A DNA stretch of 64,000 nucleotides from Diplosphaera chodatii (GCA_032358165.1 JAALGY010000052.1:1302001-1366000), one strand, 5' to 3'. Counted from the stretch's first letter, positions 49,898-62,927 are shown. The notes: generated by a model not told the origin, from the sequence alone. A program made the numbers and translations.

Positions 49898-52800
49898 CTA
49901 TCCACGCGGCGAGGGTGCGCTGGTGAAGGCGGCGCCGCTGGCAGGCAGGGGCATCAGCTTGGGGGCCGCCGGCTTCTTGGCATCCAGCGCCTTCTGCTTG
50001 GCCACCAGCTTGGCTGCCCGCTGCTTGATGTACTGCCGGTCCGCCACCAGGTCCTGTGCACAAAAGGCAGCAGAGATGGCTGCAGGTCGTCCCACCCCAG
50101 TCAGCCCTGTTCTCACCCTTATCCGAGTCTCGATCCCCAGCAAGAAACAAGGGCATGTGAACATGGTGCAGTTGCATGCTCTGGATGGGTCCGTATAGTG
50201 TGAGGTTCACTACCATCCAGCTGCAAGTTGAAGCATGAAGTTTGTGCTCTGGGCGAGGTCAATCAGGACGAAGTCGGTTGCCTGGTCTGGGTCGTCCTCG
50301 GCACCCGACTCGTTGCCAGACTTGGCGCCGTCATCCTCGGAGCTGTCCGAGCTGTGGCCATTTTGACCTGCTCGCTTGTCTGCTGCAGCATCGGCGAACG
50401 CAATGCGGCTGCCGGCTGGTCTCGCTTGCCCCTGTGTGGCCACCGAACACATTAAGCAGTGGTCTGCATGCCCCGAGCTCCGACTTGTTGTCAGGTTCCT
50501 GTGTTGGGCAACTGGCCGACAACTCCCAGCAGACCCCTTGATGACCAGGCTGCAGGATGCTGCTCTACATCAGAGATAGCATCGCAGCAGCATCACACTG
50601 GCATGAAGAAGCCGTACATCAATCCCCAGCTGAGAGCCCACATCGAATCCGATGTGGGCTCTCAGCGCTCACACGGTATGGCACACCTGATCAACCTGCA
50701 GCAAGGAGACAATGCTGGCACGGCGAAAACCGCGCAACATGCCCAGCGTCGCGTCTGCCTGGTTGACGGGCGGCGGCAGCTGCTCCTCGGGCACGCCCTC
50801 GTGCTGCGCCACCCACGCACGCTCCGCCTCCAGCAGCGCAGGCAGCCTGTCTGTTGTGGCCTGTGAAGCATGTGCCGATGTGTGTTGTCCAGGGAGATTA
50901 TGCGAGAGTGTGCTAACCCATGCACAGCCCTTGTGCGGCTTATGCACCCGAAGTGTCACAACCATGTAGTAGAAGCATGCTGTGCATTTGCTTTGCAGGT
51001 TTGCACGCATAGCTACTGTGCAACGATGCAGCCTGTCCGAAAGCAGGCACTGGTATGGTTCAGCGTGCCTGCAGCAGGCGGATGCAGTCGGCGACCGCCT
51101 CCCTTAGTGCTGATGCTGCATCGTCCCCCGACTGCGGCTGGTGGAGCTGCTGCAGTGTGGACGCCCGCCGCCGTGCCAGCAGCGGCGGCTGTGGTGATGC
51201 ACCTGTGACACCAACAGCAACAATTTGTTCGGGGCGTTGTCTCCTCGGCTGCTGTGTGACGTGCCGCTGAATGCTCAGTGAGCATCGAACCACCTGACGA
51301 AGGCCGGCTGGTGCGCCGCCTGCTGCTGTCAGCTTCCAGCTCCTCAAGAGGCCGGTGCATGAGTTGGATTCCCTGCAATGACGTCAACCAAGACAGCGTC
51401 GAGGTCACTGGGTTGCTAATGCAAGTTGTACTTACCCACTGCTCTATACAGGTATTGCGGTAAACGGACGTGCCAATGCTGCACGACTCCAAGCGAGGAG
51501 AACGGTGTTACCAGGTGAAGGTTTATGAGCAGCTGCTCGAGGCGCAGGAACTCCTTGTCGTCATGCGCCTTGTCGCGGCGGGCATCGACCACCGTCGCCA
51601 CCATCTTTGCCTGCACATCTGCGGACAGCAGCCGACAGAGCGGGCCGTCTGGCACTGTGCTCGCATTGACTCGGAGACAACACGCTTGGCTGCGACGTCC
51701 CCAACCAGGCCAGCAAGCATGTCGGCGCAGTGTGTTCCAGCACAGTCCAGACTCTGATCAGCTGCACGACACTGCGTCAGCAAACAGACCTGGGTCGATG
51801 ACTGCTGCCGTGCTGTGCTCCCGGCCCTTGAAGGCGTCCAGTGCCACTTGCTCCTCCTCCAGCGCTGTCAGCTCCTGCAGGGTGCAGGGCGCAGTCAAGC
51901 CCTTGCATCAGCAACTGCGACTCCAGGCCAGTGGAGCATGCAGTCAACAGCGTCAGCACGGACACTGGTCGACAGCTACTGTTCTGGACACGACACAGAG
52001 AGACGGCGTTCGCCCAGCAGTAACACAAACACAACTCCGGTCACCTGCTTGCGGTCCTGCTCCTGCTGCTCGACTATGGCCACGAGGCCCTTCATGTCCT
52101 CGATCTTCTTGCCCAGCCCTGCAGAGTCCAGTGGCACAGTTGCACCAGCTGCCGGTTTTGTTCTCGGTGGTAGATCTCGAGTTCGAGTGCAGACGGCAAT
52201 ACCGCCGCAAAAGCATCAACCCATCCTTATACTGTATGGAATGTCAGAGCCTGTACAAGAGCTCACCCTCCCAGAATGTGATGAGCGCAGGTGCTGTCCT
52301 GGCATTGGACACCCTCGCCAGCTGCTCCCACTGTGCTTCCAAAGCATCCAGCTTCGGCTGCAGCGCTGCCACCTGTACAGATGGCCAGCAGCTCAGACGG
52401 TGTTCAATATGACGTGATCGTGATGATCGTGGCCAGCTACCTGCAGCTCAGGCACCAGGATGCCTGCCGAGACTTGCTAGCGAGCAGGCCACGGCTGACC
52501 GGGAGCAGCTTGGATGCAGTACTGCAGGGGCTCGGGCCACCTGCGCCTCCTTGGCATTGGCAGCCACACGGGCGCGGGCGGCGCGCTCTTTGGCGGCAGC
52601 CGCTGCCCGATGGGCCTCCACCTTCTGCTCCTCCACCCTGGCCTTCTCCTCATCCTGCCGCCGCTCCACGGCTTGCACCTGCACCAAGAGCGCATCATGC
52701 ACCCCTGACAGCCTGCCTCCAACAGACTGTGTGGGTGTTGCCGGTGGTCAGCATTCTGGCCAAGGCATCTTCTCGGTATTAGGCTGCGGGAAGCAACACG

Positions 52801-54550
52801 TGGACTGAACTTCCCGAGAGCGTATGGCACCTCCTTCCGCCGCTCTGCCAGCTTGCGCTGCCAGTCGAGGCGCATGCCCTCAGCAGTGGCCCGATCGGCG
52901 GCCAGCTGCCGCTCTGCATCCTCCCGCGCCACTCGACTCACATGCATCGTATCTGCTCAGATAGGTTGAGGGTGTCTCACTCATCTGCTCTACGCATGCA
53001 GTCTCCCATCCCAACATCACACAAGCATGCGCAGTTCTATTCAAGCACAAGATGCTGATGTTGCTGTCAAGTCACGCTCACTCTGAGACAAAGTGCTGTG
53101 CACCTGTGAGTGCTGCCAAGTCCTCAGCAGAAGCTTCCCGCTGGTCGTGTGCTGCACGCACCTTCAGCTCCATCTGGCCATGGTCCCGCCTGCAGCAATG
53201 TTGCACATCCAATGCAATGTGTCTGCGTCAATTGGCTTTTCAGGTGCTTTGCTCACCACCGTGAACACGACTACAGACCCACAGCCCAGCATATACAGTG
53301 GCGACAGCGTGAAGCGCACCGAGTGCGCTCGAACAGCAGGGTGTACAGCCGGTGTTTGGCCTCAGCCTCTGCCTGTTCTGTTTCCAGCACCTGAAGATGG
53401 CATCCAGCAAACGCATTTGTATGTCACAGCAAACGCCCAAACTCAGCGGTTGCTGCTGTGGGGAGCAGCTAGCAGTTGCATTCAGCGATGTTCCGCGGTA
53501 GCTGCCCAGCCCTTGCCCACCTTCAGATGAGCCTCCAACTCTGCAACTCGCGCCGCTTCTGCCGGGCTGCCATCCGGCATCAGCTTGGCGCAGTCACCAG
53601 ATGTCAGCAGCAGCTGCGCCAACTCCGCTTCTGTGGAGTCTGCCTCCTGTCGAATGATGTGGCAGCAGTCAATAACGATTGCAGGTATCGACAGCCTGTC
53701 AGCACCCTATGTTGGCAGCCTGCACGCATGACACACCTGCTTCAGCTCGTTGAGCTTCTGCTGTTTGAGCTCCACATCGCGGCGCAGGTGGGCAATGTCC
53801 TGCTGCTGCAGCTCGCCGCCCGCCTTCTGCGTGTCCTTTTTCAGCTTGGCCAGCGAGCCCAGCAGCCGCGCCCGCTCCGCCTTCACCTCCGCCAGCTCCT
53901 CCCTCTGCGTTCACAGCACATACCGTTTTGTGTTGCGGTCATCGGGTACTCCTGAGTATCGTGTCCGCAGCCTTGTCACAAATCACCAGCAGTGTTGCGT
54001 TGGTTGGTTTGATTGGCAATAAGTGCTGCGGCTGTGGGATGATCGAAGGGTCAGCGGATATGATGGTCAAGTAAAAATTCTGAGCGTGGCGGCAGCTCTG
54101 CAAAACCAGCAGCACGGTTGGGAGGCACCAGCTCATCCTCTTCGGTGCGCTCCTCCGCCTTGAAGATGCGGGCGGCCCGTGTGTCGCGGTTGGCGCTGAG
54201 GCCAGGCAGCCCCGAGGGCGGCCGCAGCTTGGCCTCTGCAGCCGCGGCCGCCTGTGCCGACGCGGCTGCCACGGCACGGTTCGGCGGCCCAGCATCCGTG
54301 GCGGTGCTGAGCAGAGATGCGAGCTCTGGCACTTCCTGCGGACTGCACACCCTCAATGAGGAGCAATATTAATGCCCTGCAGAGTGTCACAACCATTGTC
54401 CAATCGCTGATATTATGCCTCATAGTGCATGCTTGTTGGATGCGATCTTCAGCATGACACTATTCTTGCCTGCAATAGCTCCTGCTTGAGGTGCAGGCGC
54501 GGCAGCCGGAGCGGTGCGCCCTTTCGTCCACCGCTGCTGCTTGTGGCCAT
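49898..54550 (-). CDS. Unidentified coiled-coil protein
   Basis: The start ATG at 54550 opens MATSSSGGRKGAPLRLPRLH, ending HLKQELLQ (exon 54550-54470). A GC-AG intron leads in phase to EVPELASLLSTATDAG, then RAARIFKAEERTEEDELV (54335 downward). Coiled-coil exons follow: REELAEVKAERARLLGSLAK (about 53905), EAELAQLLLTSGDCAKLMPD (about 53650), REDAERQLAADRATAEGMRL (about 52930) and VEERRQ-type stretches near 52650. Further downstream are LGKKIEDMKGLVAIVEQQ (about 52110), LPALLEAERAWVAQHEG (about 50840), an acidic block SSDSSEDDGAKSGNES and a basic final exon DLVADRQYIKQRAAKLVAKQ (50055-49898). I do not recognise the family. Heptad-rich, Arg/Glu-rich composition would suit a cytoskeletal, ciliary or scaffold role, but no signature decides. 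Several internal exon edges are unresolved. It shares a promoter region with the CYP97 gene. Confidence 0.6.
50629..50666. repeat. 17-bp perfect hairpin with 4-base loop, in an intron
   Basis: Arms 50629-50645 and 50650-50666 are perfectly complementary (17 bp), with loop AATC. The hairpin lies in an intron of the minus-strand coiled-coil gene, between the exon ending near 50707 and the acidic-block exon near 50440. No transposase or target-site duplication is seen. Confidence 0.9.
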
Positions 54551-55317
54551 TGGACCGTCTCAGGATGTCAACATGCAGCTACTATATAGTATGTAACTCA
54601 AAGATCAAACTAGGGAGGACCGTCATCTCTGCGAGCGGTGTCCATGACCAAGCCTGACCAAGCTACATGAGACGCGAGTGGCAGCTGCTTGTGTTGCCAG
54701 CAACATCGGAACTCCTCTTGAGACACCTAAAAGGTCATCTGTACAGAGCAGAAACCTGTCGATCAAAGTAGGGTGGCAACAATGGCTGTCGACTGCACGT
54801 CAGCGACGTGCCGGTGCCCTCCTATATATGCAACCGGACTCAGTGTGCGTGACGACCTGTATCACAGCGCAGATCGGTCACAGCACGTCAAACGCATCCA
54901 ACTAATTGTGCCAGACTCTACAATCCTGGTGTGCGGCGGGTCTGTTACATGTGCATGTCGCCCGGAGGTACTGCCTCCCGCCTGTTCCAAGAATTCAATG
55001 CCGACCCTTGCACACTCTGAGTAGGGTCGCGAGCACCCCAGAGGGGGTCGCTTATCCTGATGCATATTGGAGTGCATGCAGCAAACACCAGCTGCACCAC
55101 GTCCACGATTTGAGTGCCGCTGCATGCTGAATAGCACGCGACAAGGCATATCACAGCACATCGCACAGGCGGCGGTTGCTCCCAGCTGCTTCAGGCAGTG
55201 CAGTGTGATATAGAGTCAACCTGTTATCGAGGTGCAGCAGCTCTTTATTGCACCGTAGTCGGCGGCGTGCACGTCAGAGCATAGCATGAGGATGAGCTAG
55301 GCACCACGGTGCACGCA
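54551..55317. promoter_or_regulatory. Divergent promoter region of the coiled-coil and CYP97 genes
   Basis: These 767 bases separate ATG 54550 (minus) from ATG 55318 (plus). TATA-like runs occur at about 54583-54589 (tatatag) and about 54823-54829 (tatatat). The motif GATCAAASTAGGG occurs twice on the plus strand (54603-54615 and 54761-54773), 158 bases apart, differing at one base. These are candidates only. Confidence 0.5.
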
Positions 55318-58300
55318 ATGGCGTTGCCTGCCTTTCGGCCGTGCCAGCCGCGTCATGGCGCATTTGGCAGCAGGCCCATATCGGCAGCAAACCATCTGAC
55401 AAGCAACAGTGTGCAGCGGGCCAGCGCCACCATCCAAACAGCTGCGGGCGGAGGCAGCATATTGACACGCCACACGCAGCCATGTCCCATGACAGGGAAA
55501 GGTGGCAGGCATGGCAGCAGCGGCAGGTTCACAAAGCAGCGGCGGCAGCGTGGCGATGCATGTGTGACGTGCAGTCTGCAGGACACGGCAGTGGGCCTCG
55601 GGTTATTCTTCACACCCAGTGTCCTGGCCACCATATATGCTGCAGTCATCGGCAAAGGAAACGTGAAAGATGGCTTCAGCAAGCTGCTGACGCAGGTGAG
55701 TGTGTAGGCTGTAAACGTGTTCGCCAGATGCTGCCACGTATCTCCGCAATCACAGCATGCGATGAATCTTGGTGTGATGGCCCTCTCATGCTGCTGCTCG
55801 CCAACAGGTTAGCCAGGGGTACTTTCAGCCAAATGTGGGCGGCGAGAACATTCCATCTGCCACTGGCGAGCTGTCGGATCTGGCGGGCGATGAGCCGCTA
55901 TTCAAGTCCCTGTTCAAGTGGTGAGCGTGCGATAGCCTCGGTTCGGCTACATGTGCTACCGGCCTTGCGAGAGTGCTGCCAACAGCTGTACGCCGATCAC
56001 CTGGAGCCCTGCAGCTGCAGGCAGCATGGCTGAAACATGTCTTGCCTCACGTGCATGTGCATTGTGTAGGTTCATTGACAATGGGCCTGTATTCAAGTTG
56101 GCCTTTGGTCCCAAGGCCTTCATCGTTGTTTCAGACCCAGTGGTCGTTCGGCATCTGCTGAAGGTACACTGCCCTGGACATTGCTTCGACTTCATCGGGT
56201 TTGCTCACAGTTGGAAGGCGCACATCCAACGCTCGTGATAACCTCAAATCTGTGCAATTTCGCTGTTATCACCAATGTGATTGCAGGACAACGCCAGCAA
56301 CTATGACAAGGGGGTGCTGGCAGAGATTCTGGAGCCCATCATGGGCAAGGGTCTCATCCCAGCGGACCTAGAAACATGGAAGCCGCGCCGCCGTGCCATT
56401 GTGCCCGCATTCCACAAGGTCAGTGACTTGCAAACCTGCCATGCAAGTTGGGTACCTTGCTAACACAGCACGGTCGCGGTCCTCAGACATCAATGTGCAT
56501 TGTTGTGCGCCTGGCACCATCTGATAGGGCGCGCACCTCACGTAGGCCTACCTGGAGGCCATGGCCCGCATGTTTGGCGCGTGCACACAGCGCACCATCG
56601 ACAAGTTCAATGCCGCGACAGAGGGTGGCAAGGTCAGCCGAAGGAACAGCAGGCGTCCTTTTGTTTGGCAAGCTGCTATCAATTACGTCCTCTGGGCCTC
56701 TAAATGTTGGCGGGCATAGCACACCAGAAAGAGGGCTGTCGTTGCAAAGCGCGGTGCCAACTGTCGTGGCTGCGTGCACAGACAATGACGGTGGACATGG
56801 AGGTGGAGTTCCTGAACCTGGGGCTCGACATCATCGGCCTGGGAGTGTTCAACTACGAGTTCGGCTCCATCACCACCGAGTCCCCTGTCATCAAGGTGCG
56901 ACGGAATCTGCAATGCAGGCTGCAATGATAGCTGTACGGTGGCTGCATCTGGTGCAGCAGCACACTGCTCATCGTCTCAGGGTGCAATGTGCTTACACCC
57001 AAACAGCAGCAGATTGAGCATGCTCATTCCGGCTGACTGCTGTAACACAGGCAGTGTACGGGCTCCTGAAGGAGGCAGAGCACCGGTCCACCTTTTACAT
57101 CCCCTACTGGGACCTGCCACTTGCTAGGTGTGCAATATGGCGGCTGCTGTTCCTTTGAAGCAACCTGTTGTCGTCATTCCAGCACAACCCTCCATCCATG
57201 TGCTCCGATGGCTTACCTGCTGCTTCACCGGCAGGTATGTGGTGCCACGGCAGCGCCAGTTCAGGGCGGACTTGGCGGTTGTAAACGACTGCCTGGACGA
57301 GCTCATTGCGCTGGCTAAGCGCACACAGCAGCCAGAGGACATAGAGGCCCTGCAACAGCGTGATTACACGAAGGTACCCTTCACGCTTTGCTGCTCATCC
57401 GGATTTGGGCCGAAAGACGCAAGTCACTCTCATCGAGGGCTTCCAGCCGGTGGAAAGCAACAGAGCAGACGTGCTATGTGGGAGATTGATGAGCCCAGCT
57501 TTGCACATGCCGGCCAGTATCGACTTGAACGTGTGACGGAGCTGCATACGTGCGGGAGAACTACACTGCGCAGTCGCTCTGAGCAGGTAGTACTGCACAG
57601 CTTAGCTGCATGCAAAAAATCATGGATTGCACATCGCAGGTGCGGGACCCCAGCCTGCTGCGCTTCCTCGTGGACATCCGGGACGCAGACCCCTCAGACA
57701 AGCAGCTGCGCGACGACCTGATGACCATGCTCATCGCAGGTCATGAGACAACAGCAGCTGTGCTGACCTGGTACGTTCGTGACACAGAGGTCCCCTCAGT
57801 AGGTTGTGTGCACACAGTGAGTGGCTGTTGTCAATCAAACAACAGCCAGCAGCCTGTACCCGCGGCATACCACATGACCCCAGGTGACACACAAGACTGC
57901 CGAGGGCACCAAAACCCGTCTCTGTGGGTGCCTGTGCAGGACACTGTTCCTGCTGATGCAGCACCAGGATGTGGCTGCGCGATTAGTGAAGGAGGTTGAT
58001 GAAGTCGTGGGCGACGCTCCGCCAGGTCGGCTTACTCCCTTCCAAAAACCTTGAATTATCCACCATCGGACACTCTCACTGCTTGTTTCGGTGTCTGAGT
58101 TGCACCCACCTGAGTCTGATCAGTAAGACCGCATGTGCTGCAGGCCTGTCAGAGATTGCGCAGATGCCGTTCCTGCGGGCGACCCTGGCAGAGTCGTTGC
58201 GGCTCTACCCGCAGCCACCCATCCTCATTCGACGCGCGCTCAACGACGACGTGCTGCCGCCTGGCTTGGTGCGTAGCCAAAGATAGACACGCTGGCCCTG

Positions 58301-59290
58301 AAACTACACTTCTCCCAGAGCATGCATGGGAAGTGAAACACTGTCATGACACTGTCATGTTCGTCACCACCTGCAGCTGTTCGTCCCCTCGAATATTTTC
58401 AAAAGGTGCACTCTTGGGTGCTGGCACATGTACTGCCAGAAGGAAAGTGCGATACATACTGTGCAGAATGGTGCGGAGGGCGGCTACCCGATTGGCAAAG
58501 GCTGCGACCTGTTCGTGTCGGTGTGGAATCTGCACCGCTCGCCGTACCTCTGGAAGGACCCTGACGCTTTTCGCCCAGAGCGCTTCTCCGAGACGTACAG
58601 CAACCCAGACTTTGGCGGTGCCTGGGCCGGCTACAGGTGCACTGACCGCGCTGCACGTCAGTGAAGTGTGACAGGGTGTCAACATGTGCGCATGAGTATG
58701 GGCTGCTGGCGTACTGCCATACTCACACACCAGTGCTAGAAGGAGGTACATACCACAAATTGTCCTGCAACACACGAGCTCGTGCAAGGCTCAGTGACAC
58801 CCTCTGACCATGAGGTCGACAGCTGTCCCTTTCTGTGATGTAGGCCAGAGGCGCAGGGCAGCTCGCTGTACCCCAACGAGGTGGCATCCGATTTTGCCTT
58901 CATCCCCTTCGGAGGTGGCATGCGGAAGTGCGTGGGCGATCAGTTTGCGCTGATGGAGGCCACCGTCGTGGTGGCGATGCTCCTCAAGTGCGCGTCTGGA
59001 CGCTTTGAATCAACCTGTGCCGATGCGTGGACGCTGCTTGCATGTCAGCACGCCCACACCTGCCAAGCCGACCGTCGTAAGGGGCGTGAGCACCACGCTG
59101 CTGCTGGCATGCATACTGCAGGCGGTTCAGCTTCAGTTTTGCCGGTGGCCCTGGGGATGTGGGTATGGCATCTGGCGCCACCATCCACACCGCAAATGGG
59201 CTGCTGACCAAGATCACGCAGCGTGCCGGAGCGCCATCAGCTCCTCAGGCCACTCAGCAGCCTGAAGAGGCGGCCACAGTTGCAGCTTGA
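55318..59290 (+). CDS. Cytochrome P450, CYP97 family (carotene ring hydroxylase)
   Basis: ATG 55318 opens a Ser/Arg/Gln-rich chloroplast transit-like N-terminus ([16 protein letters not shown]). The CYP97 region follows: [92 protein letters not shown] and FYIPYWDLP. The I-helix motif is [15 protein letters not shown] (about 57728). The ExxR motif is in [21 protein letters not shown] and FRPERF precede the heme loop [17 protein letters not shown], whose Cys binds heme. The last exon ends [15 protein letters not shown] then a short Ala/Gln-rich tail at TGA 59288-59290. Plant CYP97A/C enzymes hydroxylate the rings of alpha- and beta-carotene in lutein and zeaxanthin synthesis in plastid membranes. 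LWKDPDAF and the overall run look CYP97A/LUT5-like, but the subfamily needs a tree. Confidence 0.93.
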
Positions 59291-60059
59291 CGGCAAGTTT
59301 TGGCTATTGCTGATGCACCGTTGCCGAAGAGCCTGGCGACATCAGCAGGCAAGCCGCGGACTACTGACAGGTGTGACCCGGCAATGGTGTGCCAATGGTG
59401 TGACCATTGACCCAATTTTGGGATGTGCAAACCGAGAGTGCTGAGGGGTACCAGCACAGCACTGAATGACTTGTTGTAGGTGTGCGTCTATGTCGCTTAG
59501 CATACGTCCTCTGCACCATCTTATAAGCCAGACATCGTCACCACCACATCGAGCTGCGGGGTCAGCTGATCATGTTACTGCATCCTGCAGCCAGCTTGCA
59601 CAGCCCGTACCCACTTGCATTGCCTATAGTTCTATGGCGTTGGGCACTCTACGTCGCTATCACTGCTTAGACGTCGTGCAGACTCCTGTTGCCAGGCGGA
59701 GCTCTGCTGGGCGGTCCCTTGCTGGGTCAGACTTGCAAAGCCATCCATTTTGCAGTACAAATGTTTGCAGACACATTGCTTGGGATCAACTGATCAGCAA
59801 ATGTCAAGTGATTGCTAGCTACAGGCGATCAGCCTTCATTGCTGTGCAAGAATGACGTTGAACGGCAACTTGGGCGGAAGCTTTCCAACATGCCTATAGC
59901 TGATCACGCCAGCACATTAGGCTTGTCCCGCGCATTGGTCTCCCAGCTAGCTGAGTTGCGTCCAGTGCAGTAGCCATATGGCACCACCGCCGCGTTAGAG
60001 CGGATCCCGCACTTGTTGCCGGGCGCAGCTCAGCAACCGTAAGGCCAGCGACTTCCGTG
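59291..60059. other. Intergenic: CYP97 3' end and ERGIC3 promoter, no gene seen
   Basis: This 769-base stretch lies between the tandem CYP97 and ERGIC3 genes. A frame at 59466-59855 has no recognisable domain and begins with an unremarkable ATG. The interval should hold the CYP97 3' UTR and the ERGIC3 promoter. It is more AT-rich than the exons. Confidence 0.5.
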
Positions 60060-62601
60060 ATGGCCGAGACCTGGGACAAGCTGCGCAAACTGGACGCTTT
60101 TGGGAAAGTCAATCAGGACTTCGCTTTGCGCACGCTAAGTGGCGGCGTCATCACAGTCCTGTCGTCTCTCATCATGGCCATCCTATTCTTTTCGGAGCTC
60201 CGTGAGTGTCATTGTATCCGTCATGTTCTCCTGCAGTCCTACTTACACCAAGCCTGTCAGCATCCACCCACCAAGCCGCTGCATGCCACATGCAGGACTA
60301 TTCTTGACTGTGCGGACGGAAAGCCACTTGTCGGTGGACACTTCCAGAGGCGAGAAGCTTCAAATCAACGTGAGTTGCGGGATGAGCGCACTGCACCCAT
60401 CTCCGCCTGCACTGTGTCGGTACTGCACCAAACTTGCAGGATGATAGGGTTTATACTTGTGTGACGGTGCAAGTCTGGTGCAGCTGGACGTGACCTTCCC
60501 GGGACTGCCGTGTTCGTGGGGCCAGATAGACGTGATGGATGTCTCGGGAGAGCTGGAGCTAGATGTGGATCACGATCTGTTCAAAAAGAGACTGTCTGCA
60601 GATGGAACGCCGCTGGACGATGGCGAGAAGCATCAGGTGGCTGACACTTACAATTGCATGCTCCTGGAACACGACGCCTTGACGCTATGACATTTCATGG
60701 ACAGCATCCTGCCAGCCGCATGACAGGGCGTACAAGGTACATGTGTGTGACTCATTTGTCCTCAAGTTGGCCCGGCTTACATTTCAGGTGGGGTCGAAGA
60801 AGGTGGAGGAGCCCCCCTCACCTGGAAATGGGACAGCGTACTGCGGGTCCTGCTATGGCGCAGAGCAGGAGGATCACCCCTGCTGCAACACCTGCGACGA
60901 GGTGCGGTCATAGCTGCAAGGCGGTGAACTTATGCGCATGCGTGCTCAAGTTGAAGGACATGTGCAGCATCATATGGTGCAGCCATGGTGCGCCTGGTTA
61001 CAGTTTGCATGATGCTCGACACTGACCATCTGGCATGCTGTGATCTGTTTGCAGGTGCGGGAAGCTTATAGACGGCGGGGCTGGGGTTTCAACAATCCGC
61101 AGGGCATCGCGCAGTGCGAGAAGGAGGGCTTCCTTACCAAGCTAAAGGTACGAATGGCAGCCATGCCATCAACTCTGTCGAGGGTTCGCTGCATGGAGTG
61201 CGATCCACGACAAGCCTGCAACAAGCGGGAGCGGCTGACTTGCAGGAGCAGCAGGGTGAGGGCTGCCACATGTGGGGCACGCTGTCGGTCAACAAGGTAC
61301 GCCTGCTGCTTGCGAAGCCAATCAGCGCTGGTCGTAGGACTGTCATCGGCATGTGTAGAGTGCGCATGTGACTCAATCATACACACACCGCAGGTGGCAG
61401 GCAACTTCCACTTTGCGCCTGGCAAGTCGTTCCAGCAGGGCAACATGCATGTGCATGACCTGGTGCCCTTTCCGACGAAGAATTTCGACATGTCGCACCA
61501 GATCAACAAGCTCAGCTTTGGCAAGGTGCGTCTGTGATCATGGCAGTGCACGCCGCCAGCACGTCCTTTTGCTGCAGGCTGATGAACCTTGCTGTGCTTC
61601 CAAATTTGCGGATCAACAGAAGAGATAGAAGAAAACAACCAGCGCATTGATGCTGCAGGAGTACCCAGGACGGAAAAACCCTCTGGATGGGGTGAAGAAA
61701 GCCCAGTTGACACCGGCCAACCCTGGCGGTGGGACCGGCATGTTCCAGTACTTCCTGAAGGTGAAGGCTACCGTCTGAAGGATCGTCCCACGAACCTGGC
61801 AACTGAAGGGTCGCCTGTCAAGCACATTTCCATATGATACACGTGACTTTGAAATACTGCAACCGTCTAAATGATTAAATCATCAAACGCTGCAGGCAGT
61901 GCCAACGACCTATGTCGATGTGCGGAACAACACGACCCCGACATACCAGTACAGCGTCACAGAGTACTTTAAGGTGAGACAGCCGGCAGCTCTTGCATGC
62001 ACATCCGTCCATCACTGAGGGGCTCAAGGATTTTGAATCCACGCTCACCATTCGGCTCCACGTGCTGCAGCACTCTGACCTGGCTACAGGACAGAACCTC
62101 CCAGGTACAAGGCACAGCACACTAAACACTTGTAATCAGACACACGCAAACTGAGTACAGTATGACCTTCACACATACCTCCAGATTGCCAACTGCTCGT
62201 CGTTGCTGCATTGAGCAGGAGTATTCTTCTTCATTGAGCCCAGCCCAGTGCAGGTGGGTGCCCCCGCCCGCTGTTGTGCTTGTCCGTAAAGCAGACAGCT
62301 TCAAATTTCCTGCCGCTGCATGCTCACAACCGGACTTTCGATTGTGGCTGCAGGTTCGGCTCACAGAGCGGCGGTCGTCATTTGCAGAGTTTTTGACGAG
62401 TGCATGTGCCATTGTAGGGTGAGTTTCGTATGTAACCGTTGCACTTTGCAAGCATCTGTCATGTCATGTTATGTAGGCACCAGGTGACATTGTGTGTGCA
62501 ATTGCAGGGGAGTCTTCACAGTCAGCGGTCTTGTAGATGCTTTTATCTACCACGGCAGTCAGGTCATCCGGAAGAAGATGGAAATTGGCAAGTTCGCATA
62601 G
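60060..62601 (+). CDS. ERGIC3-type ER-Golgi cargo receptor
   Basis: ATG 60060 opens METWDKL-type sequence (MAETWDKLRKLDAFGKVNQD), then membrane segment VITVLSSLIMAILFFSEL. A phase-1 junction gives ELRLFLTVRTESHLSVDTSR. The lumenal region follows: LDVTFPGLPCSWGQIDVMDV, HDLFKKRLSADG, a Cys cluster CGSCYGAEQEDHPCCNTC, EAYRRRGWGFNNPQGIAQC, GEGCHMWGTLSVNKVAGNFH, NFDMSHQINKLSFGK, EYPGRKNPLDGV and TPTYQYSVTEYFK. The final exons give VFFFIEPSPVQ, the conserved pre-membrane motif, and a second membrane segment (SACAIVGGVFTVSGLVDAF). The C-terminus is VIRKKMEIGKFA, stop TAG 62599-62601. ERGIC3/Erv46 cycles between ER and cis-Golgi in COPII vesicles with an Erv41-like partner. Every block of the family is present in order. 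Confidence 0.95.
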
Positions 62602-62927
62602 GTGTGACATAGCGAGGGCCTGCGTCACGGCGGACTGCTGCGTCACAAGCAGCAACGTTGGGACAGGGGCTTGCTAGCACCTCTGTTGCCTGGTACGGGC
62701 ATTACAGACAGAAGGCAATAGCAGCTTGCGGATCCGTTTACATGTGCTTACACGGCACATAAAGCACTGGTCCGCTGTGTAATGCTGCACTCTTCTACCT
62801 GCACTCTTCTACCTTTCCTGGATCTTAGCATAATCATGCTGCAGCTCTGCTGCATACATGCTAAGACCCGCGTTTCAACGCTCTGACATCTGGCATACGC
62901 TATGGTGCTGCTCATAGTGTAATACTG
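62602..62927. other. Convergent 3' intergenic region with a 14-bp tandem duplication
   Basis: 326 bases lie between the ERGIC3 stop and the minus-strand stop at 62928-62930. The only structure seen is GCACTCTTCTACCT repeated exactly twice in tandem (62787-62800, 62801-62814). The rest should be 3' UTR. Confidence 0.6.

Noticed and set aside
48262..49905. 547-codon minus-strand open frame
   Set aside because: It is the antisense of a GC-rich Gly/Ala/Glu/Trp coding exon and the last golgin exon, with Pro/Arg/His-rich nonsense composition. The plus strand explains it with splice sites and a p115-like tail.
59466..59855. 129-codon plus-strand frame between CYP97 and ERGIC3
   Set aside because: No domain, no flanking splice logic, and Cys/Ser/His-rich random composition in an AT-richer spacer.
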